A stretch of DNA of 64,000 nucleotides from Halorubellus litoreus (GCF_037081675.1 NZ_JAZAQL010000002.1:1178001-1242000), one strand, 5' to 3'. Positions 17,949 to 26,097 are shown, counted from the stretch's first letter. The notes: generated by a model not told the origin, from the letters alone. Translations and numbers: made by a program.

Positions 17949-18060
17949 CCACCTTTTTCCTGCGGAGGGTGTGCTCGCTTCGTCGCCGGCGCGCAGCGCC
18001 GGCTTCCAGCGAGACCTTCGGTCCCGCTTGACTTGGAAAAACGTGGGCGAAGAACACCCG
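17949..18060. repeat. Large imperfect palindrome with nested hairpins
   Basis: The outer arms are CCACCTTTTTCC (17949-17960) and GGAAAAACGTGG (18035-18046), complementary but for one base. Inside is a perfect hairpin (GCCGGCGC/GCGCCGGC, about 17985-18003), then a hairpin with AGCG-GACC arms and TTC loop (about 18008-18028). GGGTGTGCTCGCTTCG (about 17968) pairs partly with the CGAAGAACACCC after the right arm. The element lies just upstream of idi. It looks like a mobile or structured intergenic element, not a gene. Confidence 0.55.
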
Positions 18061-18097
18061 AGCGCTCCCTTCGGTCGCGCTCGGTGGGTGCGCTGGA

Positions 18098-18231
18098 CCC
18101 GACCGCACCCGCAACCGCACCCGCCACCGCAACCGCAACCGCACCCGCCACCGCAACCGCAACCGCACCGTGACCGCACTGCGACCGCACCGTGACCACA
18201 CCGCGACCGCACCGCGACCGCACGGCACCCC
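18098..18231. repeat. Low-complexity hexamer array (ACCGCA-type)
   Basis: About 20 degenerate copies of the hexamer CCGCAA/CCGCAC/CCGCGA follow each other, first with CCGCAACCGCACCCGCCA-like units and then with CCGCACCGCGA-like units. This is slippage-type low-complexity DNA with no coding support. Confidence 0.7.
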
Positions 18232-18524
18232 GCCCTCCCCTGCTCGCGGCGCGCGCAGTCCCGCACGCGCCGGCGACCGAGCGCGACCGACCCGGGTTTA
18301 CGTCTCACGTAAACCCCTCGCTGCAGTCGACCGAACCCGTTCCAGCGACCGCCCAGTCCACGACCGGCGGATCAGCGGGCGCACGCTGGACGCCCGACGC
18401 GGACTGGACCGTGCTCCTCAATCTGAACGAGCACCTGCAGCGGACGACGACCACGGAACTGCGCGAAGCCGCAGCCGACGAGGGCTACGAACTCGGCGTC
18501 GACTTCGCGGCGTACCGACCCTGA
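18192..18524 (+). CDS. Possible small protein; only the C-terminal third looks coding
   Basis: The frame is open for 110 codons, but the first two thirds lie in low-complexity DNA and are rich in Arg and Pro, unlike real haloarchaeal proteins. The last ~45 residues (from DADWTVLLNLNEHLQR) are acidic and helical like normal coding sequence. No clear start was found near this part. It may be a decayed gene fragment or a small gene with an unusual start. Confidence 0.3.
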   Translation: MTTPRPHRDRTAPRPPLLAARAVPHAPATERDRPGFTSHVNPSLQSTEPVPATAQSTTGGSAGARWTPDADWTVLLNLNEHLQRTTTTELREAAADEGYELGVDFAAYRP

Positions 18525-18627
18525 CGCCACGAACCGCGTTTCGAGTCTCGAAGACGCCCCCGCCCAGCAGGTCCTCGACCGCGTACCCGGGGAGTCGTCG
18601 CCCGGGCCGCGCTACCAGAGCGTCGAC

Positions 18628-19041
18628 TCACCCGAGGCGTTCGTCGAGGATGAGGCGGGTCTTCGTCGCGTCGACCTCCTCGAGCTCGCGCGCCTGCGTG
18701 ATGAGTTCGTTCACGCCCTGCGTGTCCGCGGCGTCGACGACGAGCACGATGTCCTCCTCGCCGGACACCATCCAGACGAAGTCGACCTCGTCCCAGTCGG
18801 CCATGCGGTCCGCGACCTCGCCCGTGGCGACGTCGACGGCGACGCCGACCTCTATCATCGCCTTCACGTTCCCCGTGCGCGTGGACACGGTGAACCGTTC
18901 GATGACGTCGTCCTCGGTCATGCGTTCGACGCGATTCCGGACCGTTCCCTCGCTCGTGCCGACCTCCTCGGCGATCTCGGTGTACGGCGTGCGAGCGTCT
19001 CGCCGGAGGATGTTGAGGATGCGGCGGTCGAGTTCGTCCAT
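18628..19041 (-). CDS. Lrp/AsnC family transcriptional regulator
   Basis: A 137-residue protein. Residues 1-55 form the Lrp-type HTH (MDELDRRILNILRRDARTPY then EIAEEVGTSEGTVRNRV). Residues about 62-137 are the RAM/ligand domain (IEVGVAVDVATGEVADRMAD, VWMVSGEEDIVLVVDA). Members bind amino acids and sit on dyad operators. It is divergent from carA, with 105 bp between the starts, and a TTCGTA-N7-TACGAA dyad lies in that gap. It therefore likely controls carA (arginine/pyrimidine supply) and itself. Confidence 0.88.
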   Translation of the reverse strand: MDELDRRILNILRRDARTPYTEIAEEVGTSEGTVRNRVERMTEDDVIERFTVSTRTGNVKAMIEVGVAVDVATGEVADRMADWDEVDFVWMVSGEEDIVLVVDAADTQGVNELITQARELEEVDATKTRLILDERLG

Positions 19042-19085
19042 GATGATTCGGACGTACACCACCCCCAACCTAAACGATTGCGAAA

Positions 19086-19116
19086 TTCGTAACGATGCTA
19101 CGAAAGCAACGCTTAT
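19086..19116 (+). promoter_or_regulatory. Dyad operator and TATA region of carA
   Basis: TTCGTA (19086-19091) and TACGAA (19099-19104) form a perfect inverted repeat with a 7-nt spacer. TTAT at 19113-19116 is the likely TATA element, about 31 nt before the carA ATG (19147). The dyad sits over the BRE/upstream side of the promoter, as expected for an Lrp-type activator or repressor. The motif CGTAACGATG is repeated next to the carA start (19139-19148). Confidence 0.6.
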
Positions 19117-19146
19117 GGGGCCGGGGTCGGTACGTATCTCGTAACG

Positions 19147-20211
19147 ATGGACGCCTACGTAGCCATCGAGGGCGGACACGTGATCGAAGCACGTGGTCGC
19201 GCTCCAGGAACGACGAACGGCGAACTGGTCTTCACAACAGCGTACACGGGATACGAGGAGAGCCTCACCGACCCGTCCTACGAGGAACAGATCCTCACCT
19301 TCGCGTACCCCCTCATCGGTAACTACGGCGTACGCGAGGAGCGCTTCGAGTCCGACCGCGTCCACCCGAACGCCGCGGTCGCCCGCGAGCTCACCGACGA
19401 CGTCGCCGAGTGGCTCACCGAGGAGGGCGTGCCCGCGGTCGACCAGATCGACACGCGCGACCTCGTCACGGACGTCCGCGAGGACGGCGCCATGGCGTGC
19501 GGTATCGCCGTCGGCGACGACGTGACGCCCGAGGACGCGCTCGCGGAACTCGAGGACTGCACGGCGATGAGCGACCACACCGACATCGGCGCGCAGGTCT
19601 CCGTCGACGAGGTCGAGGTCACCGAGGGCGACGCCGACGGCGAGACCGTCGCGCTCATCGACTGCGGCGCGAAGCAGGCGATCGTCGATTCGCTGAACGA
19701 GCGCGGCGCGACCGTCCACCGCATGCCCTACGATACGACGCCCGCGGAGGTCGAGGCCGTCGACCCCGACGTCCTCTTCGTCTCGAACGGCCCCGGTGAC
19801 CCCGCGAACTTCGACGCCGCGGTCGACGTCGTGGACGCGTTCGTCGGCGACGTCCCCGTCGCCGGCATCTGTCTCGGCCAGCAGATCGTCGCTCGCGCGC
19901 TCGGCGGCACCACGGAGAAGATGGCGTTCGGGCACCGCGGCGTCAACCAGCCCGTGCAGGACGTCGACTCCGGGAAGGTCGTCATGACCACGCAGAATCA
20001 CGGGTACACGGTCGCGGACGCACCCGAGGCGCTCGAGGTCTCCCAGATCAACGTCAACGACGGGACCCCCGAGGGTCTCGACAGCGACGACCTCGACGTC
20101 ATCACGCGCCAGTACCACCCCGAAGCCAACCCCGGCCCGAACGACTCCCTGAGCTTCTTCGACGACGTGCTCGGGATGGCCGAGGCGAAGCGAACGGTCC
20201 TCGCGGACTGA
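19147..20211 (+). CDS. carA: Carbamoyl-phosphate synthase small subunit (glutaminase)
   Basis: A 354-residue protein. The N-terminal CPSase small-chain domain covers about 1-150 (TGYEESLTDPSYEEQILTF) and the class I glutamine amidotransferase covers about 165-350. The catalytic Cys is at about 242 (AGICLGQQI), with His324 and Glu326 in QYHPEANPGP completing the triad. It releases ammonia from Gln for the large subunit (CarB, encoded at 28993-32169). The first codons directly follow the promoter, so the mRNA is leaderless or nearly so. Confidence 0.97.
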   Translation: MDAYVAIEGGHVIEARGRAPGTTNGELVFTTAYTGYEESLTDPSYEEQILTFAYPLIGNYGVREERFESDRVHPNAAVARELTDDVAEWLTEEGVPAVDQIDTRDLVTDVREDGAMACGIAVGDDVTPEDALAELEDCTAMSDHTDIGAQVSVDEVEVTEGDADGETVALIDCGAKQAIVDSLNERGATVHRMPYDTTPAEVEAVDPDVLFVSNGPGDPANFDAAVDVVDAFVGDVPVAGICLGQQIVARALGGTTEKMAFGHRGVNQPVQDVDSGKVVMTTQNHGYTVADAPEALEVSQINVNDGTPEGLDSDDLDVITRQYHPEANPGPNDSLSFFDDVLGMAEAKRTVLAD

Positions 20212-20341
20212 ACCAGGACGTAGGCGTCCAGCTCCTTCGAGCACTCCGACCGCGAGCGGCCGCCACGCTCGCTCTCGGTGCGAACGGTGATGGCCGCGAA
20301 GTACGGCCGGTCAGAGCGCGGTCTCCAGTCGGCGAGTAAAA

Positions 20342-20385
20342 TTCCACGCGGGTACTGTTTTACTTACCGAGATTCTCTCGTGGAA
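20342..20385 (+). promoter_or_regulatory. Promoter of the peptidoglycan-hydrolase-like gene flanked by an inverted repeat
   Basis: TTCCACG (20342-20348) and CGTGGAA (20379-20385) are perfect 7-bp inverted arms around the TATA element TTTTACTTA (20358-20366). The right arm ends 2 nt before the ATG at 20388. A protein bound to both arms, or a hairpin, would control initiation. Confidence 0.5.
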
Positions 20386-20387
20386 CT

Positions 20388-22283
20388 ATGCGTCGGCGAA
20401 GATTCCTGCAGACGAGTACCGGAGCCGTCGCGGCCGGCACGCTCCTCGGAGCAGCCGGAAGCGCCGCCGCGACCGACAAACCCGCGATGGAGTACGTGAG
20501 CGCGCACTACTCGAACTACACGAGCGCGAGTCGCGACGCGAGCGACCTGCGATGGATCGTCGTCCACACCATCGAGGGTTCCGCGAGTTCGGGCATCAAC
20601 TGGTTCCAGAACCCCGACGCGAACGTCTCCAGTCACTTCGTCGTCGACGACGACGGCACCATCACGCAGATGGTCGACCTCGAGGACGTCGCGTGGACGC
20701 AGGGCAACGGCCCGTACAACGACACCGGCATCAGCATCGAGATGAGTGGGTACGCGAACTCGACGGACTTCACGGAGGCGAAGTACCAGGCCGTCGCGGA
20801 CCTCTGCGCGTGGCTCTGCGACGCCTACGACATCCCGGTCCGGCATCCGGCGTTCGACATCGCGCCCTGTAGCGCGTACGACGGCGACGGCGGCCTCATC
20901 GGGCACGACCAGGTGCCGTCGCCGTACGACTGCTCGGCGGTCACCGGCGGGAAGGTCGACCCCGGGTCGACGTGGGACTGGGAGTACCTCCTCGCGAAGA
21001 TGGACGGCGCCACGGGCGGCGGGTTCCCGGCCGGGGAGGTCGTGAAGACGACGAGTACCGTGAACGCTCGGTCCGCACCAGAGATAGCGGACAACGTCGT
21101 CCACACGAACCCCGAGGGCGTCCGCGGCGTCGTCAAGAACGGCCCCACGAAAGCGGCGGGCTACACGTGGTACGAGGTCGCCTACGAGAACGGCGTCGTC
21201 GGGTGGGCCGTCGCAAAGTACCACACCGACCAGGCTGGCGTGACGTTCCTCCACGACCAGCGCGTCGCGACGACCGCGGACCTCGTCGTTCACGACGACC
21301 ACGCGCTCGACGCGCCCGACGTCTGGACCGCCCCCGAGGGGTCGGCGGGGTACGTGCGTGCCGGCCCGCAGACGGCGGACGGCTACACGTGGTGGCGGGT
21401 CGCGTTCAACTCCGGGCAGACCGGGTGGTGCGCGGGCGAGTACCTCGACGCAGCGCCCGTCGACGGGCACGGCGTCGGTCACGGCGACGACGGCGCCGAC
21501 GGCGGCGATGGCGACGACGGCGCCGACGGCGGCGATGGCGACGACGGCGCCGACGGCGGCGAGGGCGACGACGGTGGTTCGGACCCGACGTTCGCCGAGG
21601 GCGACACGGTGCACGCGACGACGAGCCTGAACACGCGAAAGCAGCCCGGCACCGGCGAGGAGCTCGTCGAAACCGTCTCGAGCGGTGCGACCGCGGAGGT
21701 CGTGAACGGCCCGGTCGACGCGGACGGCTACACGTGGTGGGGACTGCACTGGCAGGCCGCGAACGTGTGGGGGTGGAGCGTCGAGCAGTACCTCGACGCC
21801 GGCGGTGGCGGCAACGAGCCGAGTACGGACTTCGACGTCGAGACGGACCTGACGGTGCCCGTCGACGTCACCGGCCAGGAGATAGACGACGCCATCGCCG
21901 CGGAACGCCCGGACAGCCCGCTCGTCGGGCTCGGCGACGCGTTCGTCGCGGCGCAGGAGGAGTACGGCGTGAACGCGGTGTATCAGGCCGCCCACGCCAT
22001 CCACGAGTCAGCGTGGGGGACGAGCACGATAGCGCAGGACAAGCGGAACGTCTACGGGTGGGGTGCGGTCGACTCGTCGCCGTACGAGGGCGCGAAGCCC
22101 TTCGAATCGTTCGAGGCGTGCGTCGACTACGTGATGGGCGAGGTCGCGGACCGCTACCTCGAACCCGGGAACTGGCGGTACAACGGACCGACGCTCGACG
22201 GCATGAACGTCTACTACGCGACCGACGACCGGTGGGACGTCAAGATCGCCGGGCACTATCGGACGCTCGCCGAGAACATCTGA
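20388..22283 (+). CDS. Tat-exported peptidoglycan-hydrolase-like protein: amidase_2, three SH3 domains, glucosaminidase-like C-domain
   Basis: A 631-residue protein. Tat signal MRRRRFLQTSTG up to about residue 28. An N-acetylmuramoyl-L-alanine amidase domain (about 40-205) has probable zinc ligands H60 (VVHTIEG), H173 (IGHDQVPSP) and D191 (VDPGS). Three bacterial-type SH3 repeats follow at about 218-290, 295-372 and 408-480, each with GYTWY/W. A Gly/Asp spacer (about 367-393) contains three exact-type 9-residue repeats. The C-terminal domain (about 495-631) has HESAWGTSTIAQ and NVYGWGAV, the mannosyl-glycoprotein endo-beta-N-acetylglucosaminidase/GH73-like signature. Both catalytic domains cut bacterial murein, which archaea lack, so it may attack competing bacteria; pseudomurein or other glycans are alternatives. 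Confidence 0.85.
   Translation: MRRRRFLQTSTGAVAAGTLLGAAGSAAATDKPAMEYVSAHYSNYTSASRDASDLRWIVVHTIEGSASSGINWFQNPDANVSSHFVVDDDGTITQMVDLEDVAWTQGNGPYNDTGISIEMSGYANSTDFTEAKYQAVADLCAWLCDAYDIPVRHPAFDIAPCSAYDGDGGLIGHDQVPSPYDCSAVTGGKVDPGSTWDWEYLLAKMDGATGGGFPAGEVVKTTSTVNARSAPEIADNVVHTNPEGVRGVVKNGPTKAAGYTWYEVAYENGVVGWAVAKYHTDQAGVTFLHDQRVATTADLVVHDDHALDAPDVWTAPEGSAGYVRAGPQTADGYTWWRVAFNSGQTGWCAGEYLDAAPVDGHGVGHGDDGADGGDGDDGADGGDGDDGADGGEGDDGGSDPTFAEGDTVHATTSLNTRKQPGTGEELVETVSSGATAEVVNGPVDADGYTWWGLHWQAANVWGWSVEQYLDAGGGGNEPSTDFDVETDLTVPVDVTGQEIDDAIAAERPDSPLVGLGDAFVAAQEEYGVNAVYQAAHAIHESAWGTSTIAQDKRNVYGWGAVDSSPYEGAKPFESFEACVDYVMGEVADRYLEPGNWRYNGPTLDGMNVYYATDDRWDVKIAGHYRTLAENI
21486..21566 (+). repeat. Three 27-bp in-frame tandem repeats
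   Basis: Three consecutive 27-bp units encode the 9-residue motif DDGADGGDG/E in the spacer of the hydrolase gene. The first two are nearly identical, the third has one change (Asp to Glu). Confidence 0.85.
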
Positions 22284-22322
22284 GCCGAGGAGAGCACGTC
22301 CGAGGGACGCTCTCCGACTGTC

Positions 22323-23063
22323 TCAAGAGGGAATGGAGTACCCGGAGCGGCGCGCGACGAGTCCCGTCTCGGGGCCGCTCCACGCGAAGTCGACGGCGTC
22401 GGTCGCGGTCGTCGCGTCGGTGCTCGCGACCTCGAACGTCCGATTCCGGGCTTCGGGCGTGGTGAGGGTGGCGGTCATCAGCCACGCGAGGTCCCCGCGG
22501 CCGATGCGGCCGGAGACGTCGTCGCCGCCTTCGCCCGTGACGACGTCGTGGCTGCGTGCGCCGTCGGTCGTCGCACCGGTTCTGAGTATCGTGTAGGGCA
22601 CGCCGCGTTCGCGGAGGTGTCGTTCCGTCTCGTCGAGTTCGCGGAGGATGCGGTGGTTGTAGAGGCGGCGTGGGAGTACCATCCCCGAGGTGGAGTCGCC
22701 GACGCCGATGGTGGAGTGCAGGACGACGTACGGCCGGCTGTCCTCGTCGATGGCGTCGAGGAGGTTCCGGAGGCCGCGGCCGCCGTCGAGCGGGCCGACG
22801 ACGCGCCCGAGGCCGCCGTCGGTGGTGGTACAGCAGAAGGCGTCGACGTCGGCGACGGCGTCCGCGAGCGCGTGGTGGTTCGCGAAGTCGGCGTGCACGA
22901 CCTCGTCGGCGCCGGCGGTGCGCGCGCGACGTTCGGCGTCGGCGTCCGTGACGAGTGCGCGGAGGACGTACTCGGTCTCGCCGAGGTACGTCAGGAGGGC
23001 GATGCCGACCGGCGTTGCGGCGTCTGCAACCAGGACGCGATACGATTCGTGTGGCACGTTCAC
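22323..23063 (-). CDS. NAD(P)-binding (NmrA/SDR-like atypical) protein
   Basis: A 246-residue protein. A Rossmann start (YRVLVADAATPVGIALLTYL) is present, but the usual GxxGxxG is degenerate (DAATPVG), followed by ALVTDADAERRARTAGADEVVHADFAN. RPYVVLHSTIGVGD and VPYTILRTGATTDG match the NmrA-like/atypical SDR pattern. It may bind NAD(P) and act as a sensor or reductase of unknown substrate. It is convergent with the hydrolase gene, 39 bp apart. Confidence 0.75.
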   Translation of the reverse strand: MNVPHESYRVLVADAATPVGIALLTYLGETEYVLRALVTDADAERRARTAGADEVVHADFANHHALADAVADVDAFCCTTTDGGLGRVVGPLDGGRGLRNLLDAIDEDSRPYVVLHSTIGVGDSTSGMVLPRRLYNHRILRELDETERHLRERGVPYTILRTGATTDGARSHDVVTGEGGDDVSGRIGRGDLAWLMTATLTTPEARNRTFEVASTDATTATDAVDFAWSGPETGLVARRSGYSIPS

Positions 23064-23130
23064 ACACTACGTTCTGGGGGAGGTAAAACGTTCCGTGCGA
23101 CCACTTCGGTGCCGGTTCCGAGCGACTTAC

Positions 23131-23457
23131 TTACCCCGTCCGACGGCGGGAACGGGTCGCCTCATCGGGGCGACCGGTGGCGTCGTCGCGGCGACCGGTA
23201 GCGTCGTCGCGGCGACCGGCGACGCCGGTGCCGGCGGGCGGATGCAGGAAGCAGACGTCCGCGACGACGAGCGTGCACGCGACCGCGCCGACGCCGACGA
23301 GCGGTTCCAGCGGCACCCCCGAGACGACGGCGGCGAGCGCCGGTAGCGCGAGGAACACCGGGATAACGCCCAGCGCGACGTCGTATCGAGACACCGCCGC
23401 GGTCGTCAGTGTAGTCCACGATACCTTCGTTCGCTGGTCGGTATCCGTGCGTTCCAT
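23131..23457 (-). CDS. Two-TM protein with expanded basic C-terminal repeats
   Basis: A 108-residue protein. Two TM helices lie at about 27-70 (LGVIPVFLALPALAAVVSG, GVGAVACTLVVADVCFL). The C-terminal tail is three repeats of the RRDDATG type encoded by a 21-bp tandem repeat (23167-23226 in the window), which may be a recent expansion. No known family was recognised. The strongly basic tail is unusual for this proteome. Confidence 0.6.
   Translation of the reverse strand: MERTDTDQRTKVSWTTLTTAAVSRYDVALGVIPVFLALPALAAVVSGVPLEPLVGVGAVACTLVVADVCFLHPPAGTGVAGRRDDATGRRDDATGRPDEATRSRRRTG
23167..23226 (-). repeat. 21-bp in-frame tandem repeat at the end of the two-TM gene
   Basis: Three copies of a unit around GGCGACCGGTAGCGTCGTC lie in frame just before the stop of the 108-residue gene. 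They encode RRDDATG repeats and differ at one to three bases. Confidence 0.7.
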
Positions 23458-23695
23458 GGCTCTATCCGGTCACGACGTACGGACGATTCCGTACTAAGTA
23501 TTTCGCCGGAAACCACGTGCGAACCGCCGAACAACCGCCAGCGAACCGCCATCGAACCCCCTCGAAAGCCACGTAGACTATTCGAGAATAATATCAGGAC
23601 GTGACGGATCGCGGAGAGCAGGTTGCGGTTCACTCGCGCGTAGCGCGCGCGACGGCCGCGGCGACGCCCGCGGACCGACGAACCCGGTCGCCCCG
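23458..23695. other. Intergenic, no gene seen
   Basis: Moderately AT-rich, with several copies of CGAACCGCC near 23521-23553. No coding signal or RNA was found. Confidence 0.5.
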
Positions 23696-24688
23696 TCAAT
23701 CCGCGTTCGCCTGCGTGGCGCCCGCTCGATAGTACCGGTTGTACCTCGAGAGCTTCCGGTAGAGGACGTACCCGACGGCGCCCTCGAACGCGAACACGAA
23801 CAGGACGAACCCGATGCCACCGTCGACGAGCGGGAACGCGCCGAAGTCGACGAGCGTCACGATCGAGTTGTACGTCGCGTGGATGGCCGCGGCGATGAGG
23901 AGGCCCTTGACGACGATGGGGCCCCAGTGGTCGTCGCTGAACTTCGCGAGCCCGAGGTAGTACCCCGCGATGGCGGAGTAGAGGACGTGCCCGGGGCCGA
24001 CGAACGACCGCGAGGTCGCGACCTCGAACGCGCCCTGGAGGCTCTGGGCGGCCTGGAACCCGCCGGCGTCGATGACCGCGCGCGAGATGTAGAGGGCGTT
24101 CTCGATGGTCGCGAACCCGAGGCCGGCGACCGCGCCGTAGACCGCGCCGTCGATGACCGCGTCGAACGCCGAACTCCGGTACGCGTACAGGCGCACCGCG
24201 AGCCACTTCACGGTCTCCTCGACGGGGCCGACGACGAGGAAGAAGAAGACCACGAGCGCGAGGACGCTCGGGACGTACGCGGTGACGACGGACTTGAGCG
24301 CGGAGTTCGCGAGCGCCGCGAAGCTCGCGAGGAGAACGGAGAGCAGGAAGGTCGCAGCGAGCGGCCAGACGGGTTCGCGCATCGTCGGGTTCTGGTACCA
24401 GATGACGCCGACGATGACGAGCGCCGGGAGGATGGACGCAAGCGTGAGAACGCCCAGCGTCGGGCGGACGGTGATACCGACCACGACGAGGCCCAGCTGG
24501 GCGGTGAACGCGAGCACGGCGAGCGCGACGACCGCCCAGCGCGCGCTCGCGACGATACCCGAGTACACCGCGACCGACAGCCGGTCGAGCGCGGTGCGTG
24601 GTTCCCACGTCGATACCTCGTAGCCGCCGTCGGTGACGGGTTCGCCTGCCCCCTCCCCCGGGTCGTCGTCGCTATCGGGTGGCCCCAT
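23696..24688 (-). CDS. PrsW-like intramembrane metalloprotease
   Basis: A 330-residue multi-pass membrane protein with about eight hydrophobic segments. The family active-site motifs are EE at 157-158 in GPVEETVKWLAV, an H in GHVLYSAIAGYYLG (about 237) and HATYN near 275. PrsW-type proteases cut membrane proteins, such as anti-sigma factors in bacteria; archaeal substrates are unknown. The acidic first 25 residues are disordered. The next minus-strand gene is the halocyanin, about 80 bp upstream of its end. Confidence 0.85.
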   Translation of the reverse strand: MGPPDSDDDPGEGAGEPVTDGGYEVSTWEPRTALDRLSVAVYSGIVASARWAVVALAVLAFTAQLGLVVVGITVRPTLGVLTLASILPALVIVGVIWYQNPTMREPVWPLAATFLLSVLLASFAALANSALKSVVTAYVPSVLALVVFFFLVVGPVEETVKWLAVRLYAYRSSAFDAVIDGAVYGAVAGLGFATIENALYISRAVIDAGGFQAAQSLQGAFEVATSRSFVGPGHVLYSAIAGYYLGLAKFSDDHWGPIVVKGLLIAAAIHATYNSIVTLVDFGAFPLVDGGIGFVLFVFAFEGAVGYVLYRKLSRYNRYYRAGATQANAD

Positions 24689-24769
24689 TGTGTACGAACG
24701 GTGAACACGGCGCGCTCGGAGTAGATGCGGCCAAAATACGTAGTTCGGTGTCGCCGGTCCCGGGCGCGC

Positions 24770-25429
24770 TCAGCGGACGGTGAACGAGCCCTCCAGGCCG
24801 AGGGTCTGGTGGGGGGCACAGAAGCACTCGTACTCGCCGGGCGCGTCGAACGTGTGCGCGTGCAGGTAGCCCTCGCCGTAGGTGTCCGACGCGTCGCCGG
24901 GGGTGCCCGTCCAGTCCGAGTCCTCGGGTTTCTCGCGGACGCGGACGTTGTGCCCGGAGTCCTTCCACTGCCAGTGGACGGTGTCGCCGGCGTCGATGGT
25001 GAACGTCTCCGGCGAGAACCGGAACCCGTCGGGCGCCACCTCGACTATCTGGTCCGGTTCCTTCTCCTCGGGCGGGACCTCGGTCGCGGTCGCCGTCGCG
25101 GTCTCGGTGTCCTCGGTCGTCGACTCGCCGGGCGCGGTGGTATCCTCGGCAGTCGTCTGGTCGTCGCGCGTCGTCGCGTCCGCGCGCGTCGCGTCCGCGT
25201 CGCCGTCGGCGGTCGACTCGCTGCCGCGCGTCGTCGCGGTCGCAGGCGCTGGATCGTCGTCAGCGGTCGTCGCTGCGCCAGCGCCCGGCCGAGAGGGCCC
25301 CCACGGGTTCGAGAGACAGCCCGCGGTCGCGAGCGCCGACAGGGACGCGCCGGCGGCGGCGAGCACGCGCCGGCGACCGCGGTCGCGGGCGTCGTCGCGA
25401 CCGTCGGCGCGGGGTTCGGGGTCGGTCAT
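24770..25429 (-). CDS. Halocyanin-like blue copper lipoprotein with Leu at the axial Met position
   Basis: A 219-residue protein. The N-terminus carries a Tat-like twin Arg (GRRR, about 18-21) and the lipobox ALATAGC (Cys38), so it is a membrane-anchored lipoprotein outside the cell. A Thr/Asp/Ala-rich linker runs from about 42 to 125. The cupredoxin domain has His in DSGHNVRV and Cys and His in FCAPHQTLGLEGSF. Type I copper proteins usually have CxPHxxxGM; here the axial Met is Leu. It likely carries electrons. It is the last gene of a four-gene operon, overlapping the preceding gene by ATGA. Confidence 0.85.
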   Translation of the reverse strand: MTDPEPRADGRDDARDRGRRRVLAAAGASLSALATAGCLSNPWGPSRPGAGAATTADDDPAPATATTRGSESTADGDADATRADATTRDDQTTAEDTTAPGESTTEDTETATATATEVPPEEKEPDQIVEVAPDGFRFSPETFTIDAGDTVHWQWKDSGHNVRVREKPEDSDWTGTPGDASDTYGEGYLHAHTFDAPGEYECFCAPHQTLGLEGSFTVR

Positions 25430-26097
25430 GCGCCGCCCTCCTCGGCGTCGTCGCCGGCGCGCTCGCGGTCGAGTTCCCGGAACTCGTAGGTGCTCGCGGC
25501 GTCGTCGGCCGGGTCCGCGTCGCGGTCGCCGACGCGAGCGTCCACGAGCAGCGGGACGGCGTGGACGACGCCCGTCGCGGCGAACGCCCAGTCCGCGACC
25601 GTGGACGGGAACAGTATCGCGGCGAGGACGACGAGGCCGGCGGCGAGCGCGCCGACGAGGTACGCGCCCCGGGCGCGGTGGGCCGCGACGATACCGGTGA
25701 GCGCGAACCCGACGCCGATGACGATCGGCCACGGCGTCCACAGGAGCGTCCGGCCGAGCGACGGCCCGAACGCGCCGAGGACGACCGCGACGTCCACGAG
25801 GAGCGCGAGCGACACGAGGCCGCCCCACGCCCACAGCAGCGGGCTGTACCGGACGACGCGCTGGCCGGCGGCGAGCGCGAGCGCGACCATCCCGACGCTC
25901 GCGACGAGCCAGTACGCGACGACGACGACCGCCGCCTCGAACCCGAGGACCTCGAGTGCGAGCCCCGGCGAGGACGCCAGGAACTGCGTGCCGCCCCAGC
26001 CGACCGCGGCCAGGACCGCGCCGACGACGAGGAACGCGTCCAGCCCGAGGCCGTCGCGCATCGACTCGTCGGTCTGGCTCGCGGCGGTGTCCATCAT
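25426..26097 (-). CDS. Six-TM protein of the halocyanin/transducer operon
   Basis: A 223-residue protein with about six hydrophobic helices (from about 20 to 185) and an acidic, hydrophilic tail of about 35 residues. There are a few His in or near helices (AHRARG, VVHAVP) but no clear heme pair. It starts at ATG 26097 (MMDTAAS), overlapping the upstream stop by 4 nt, and its own stop overlaps the halocyanin start. It could transfer electrons between the [2Fe-2S] protein and the halocyanin or anchor the complex; this is inference. Confidence 0.65.
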   Translation of the reverse strand: MMDTAASQTDESMRDGLGLDAFLVVGAVLAAVGWGGTQFLASSPGLALEVLGFEAAVVVVAYWLVASVGMVALALAAGQRVVRYSPLLWAWGGLVSLALLVDVAVVLGAFGPSLGRTLLWTPWPIVIGVGFALTGIVAAHRARGAYLVGALAAGLVVLAAILFPSTVADWAFAATGVVHAVPLLVDARVGDRDADPADDAASTYEFRELDRERAGDDAEEGGA

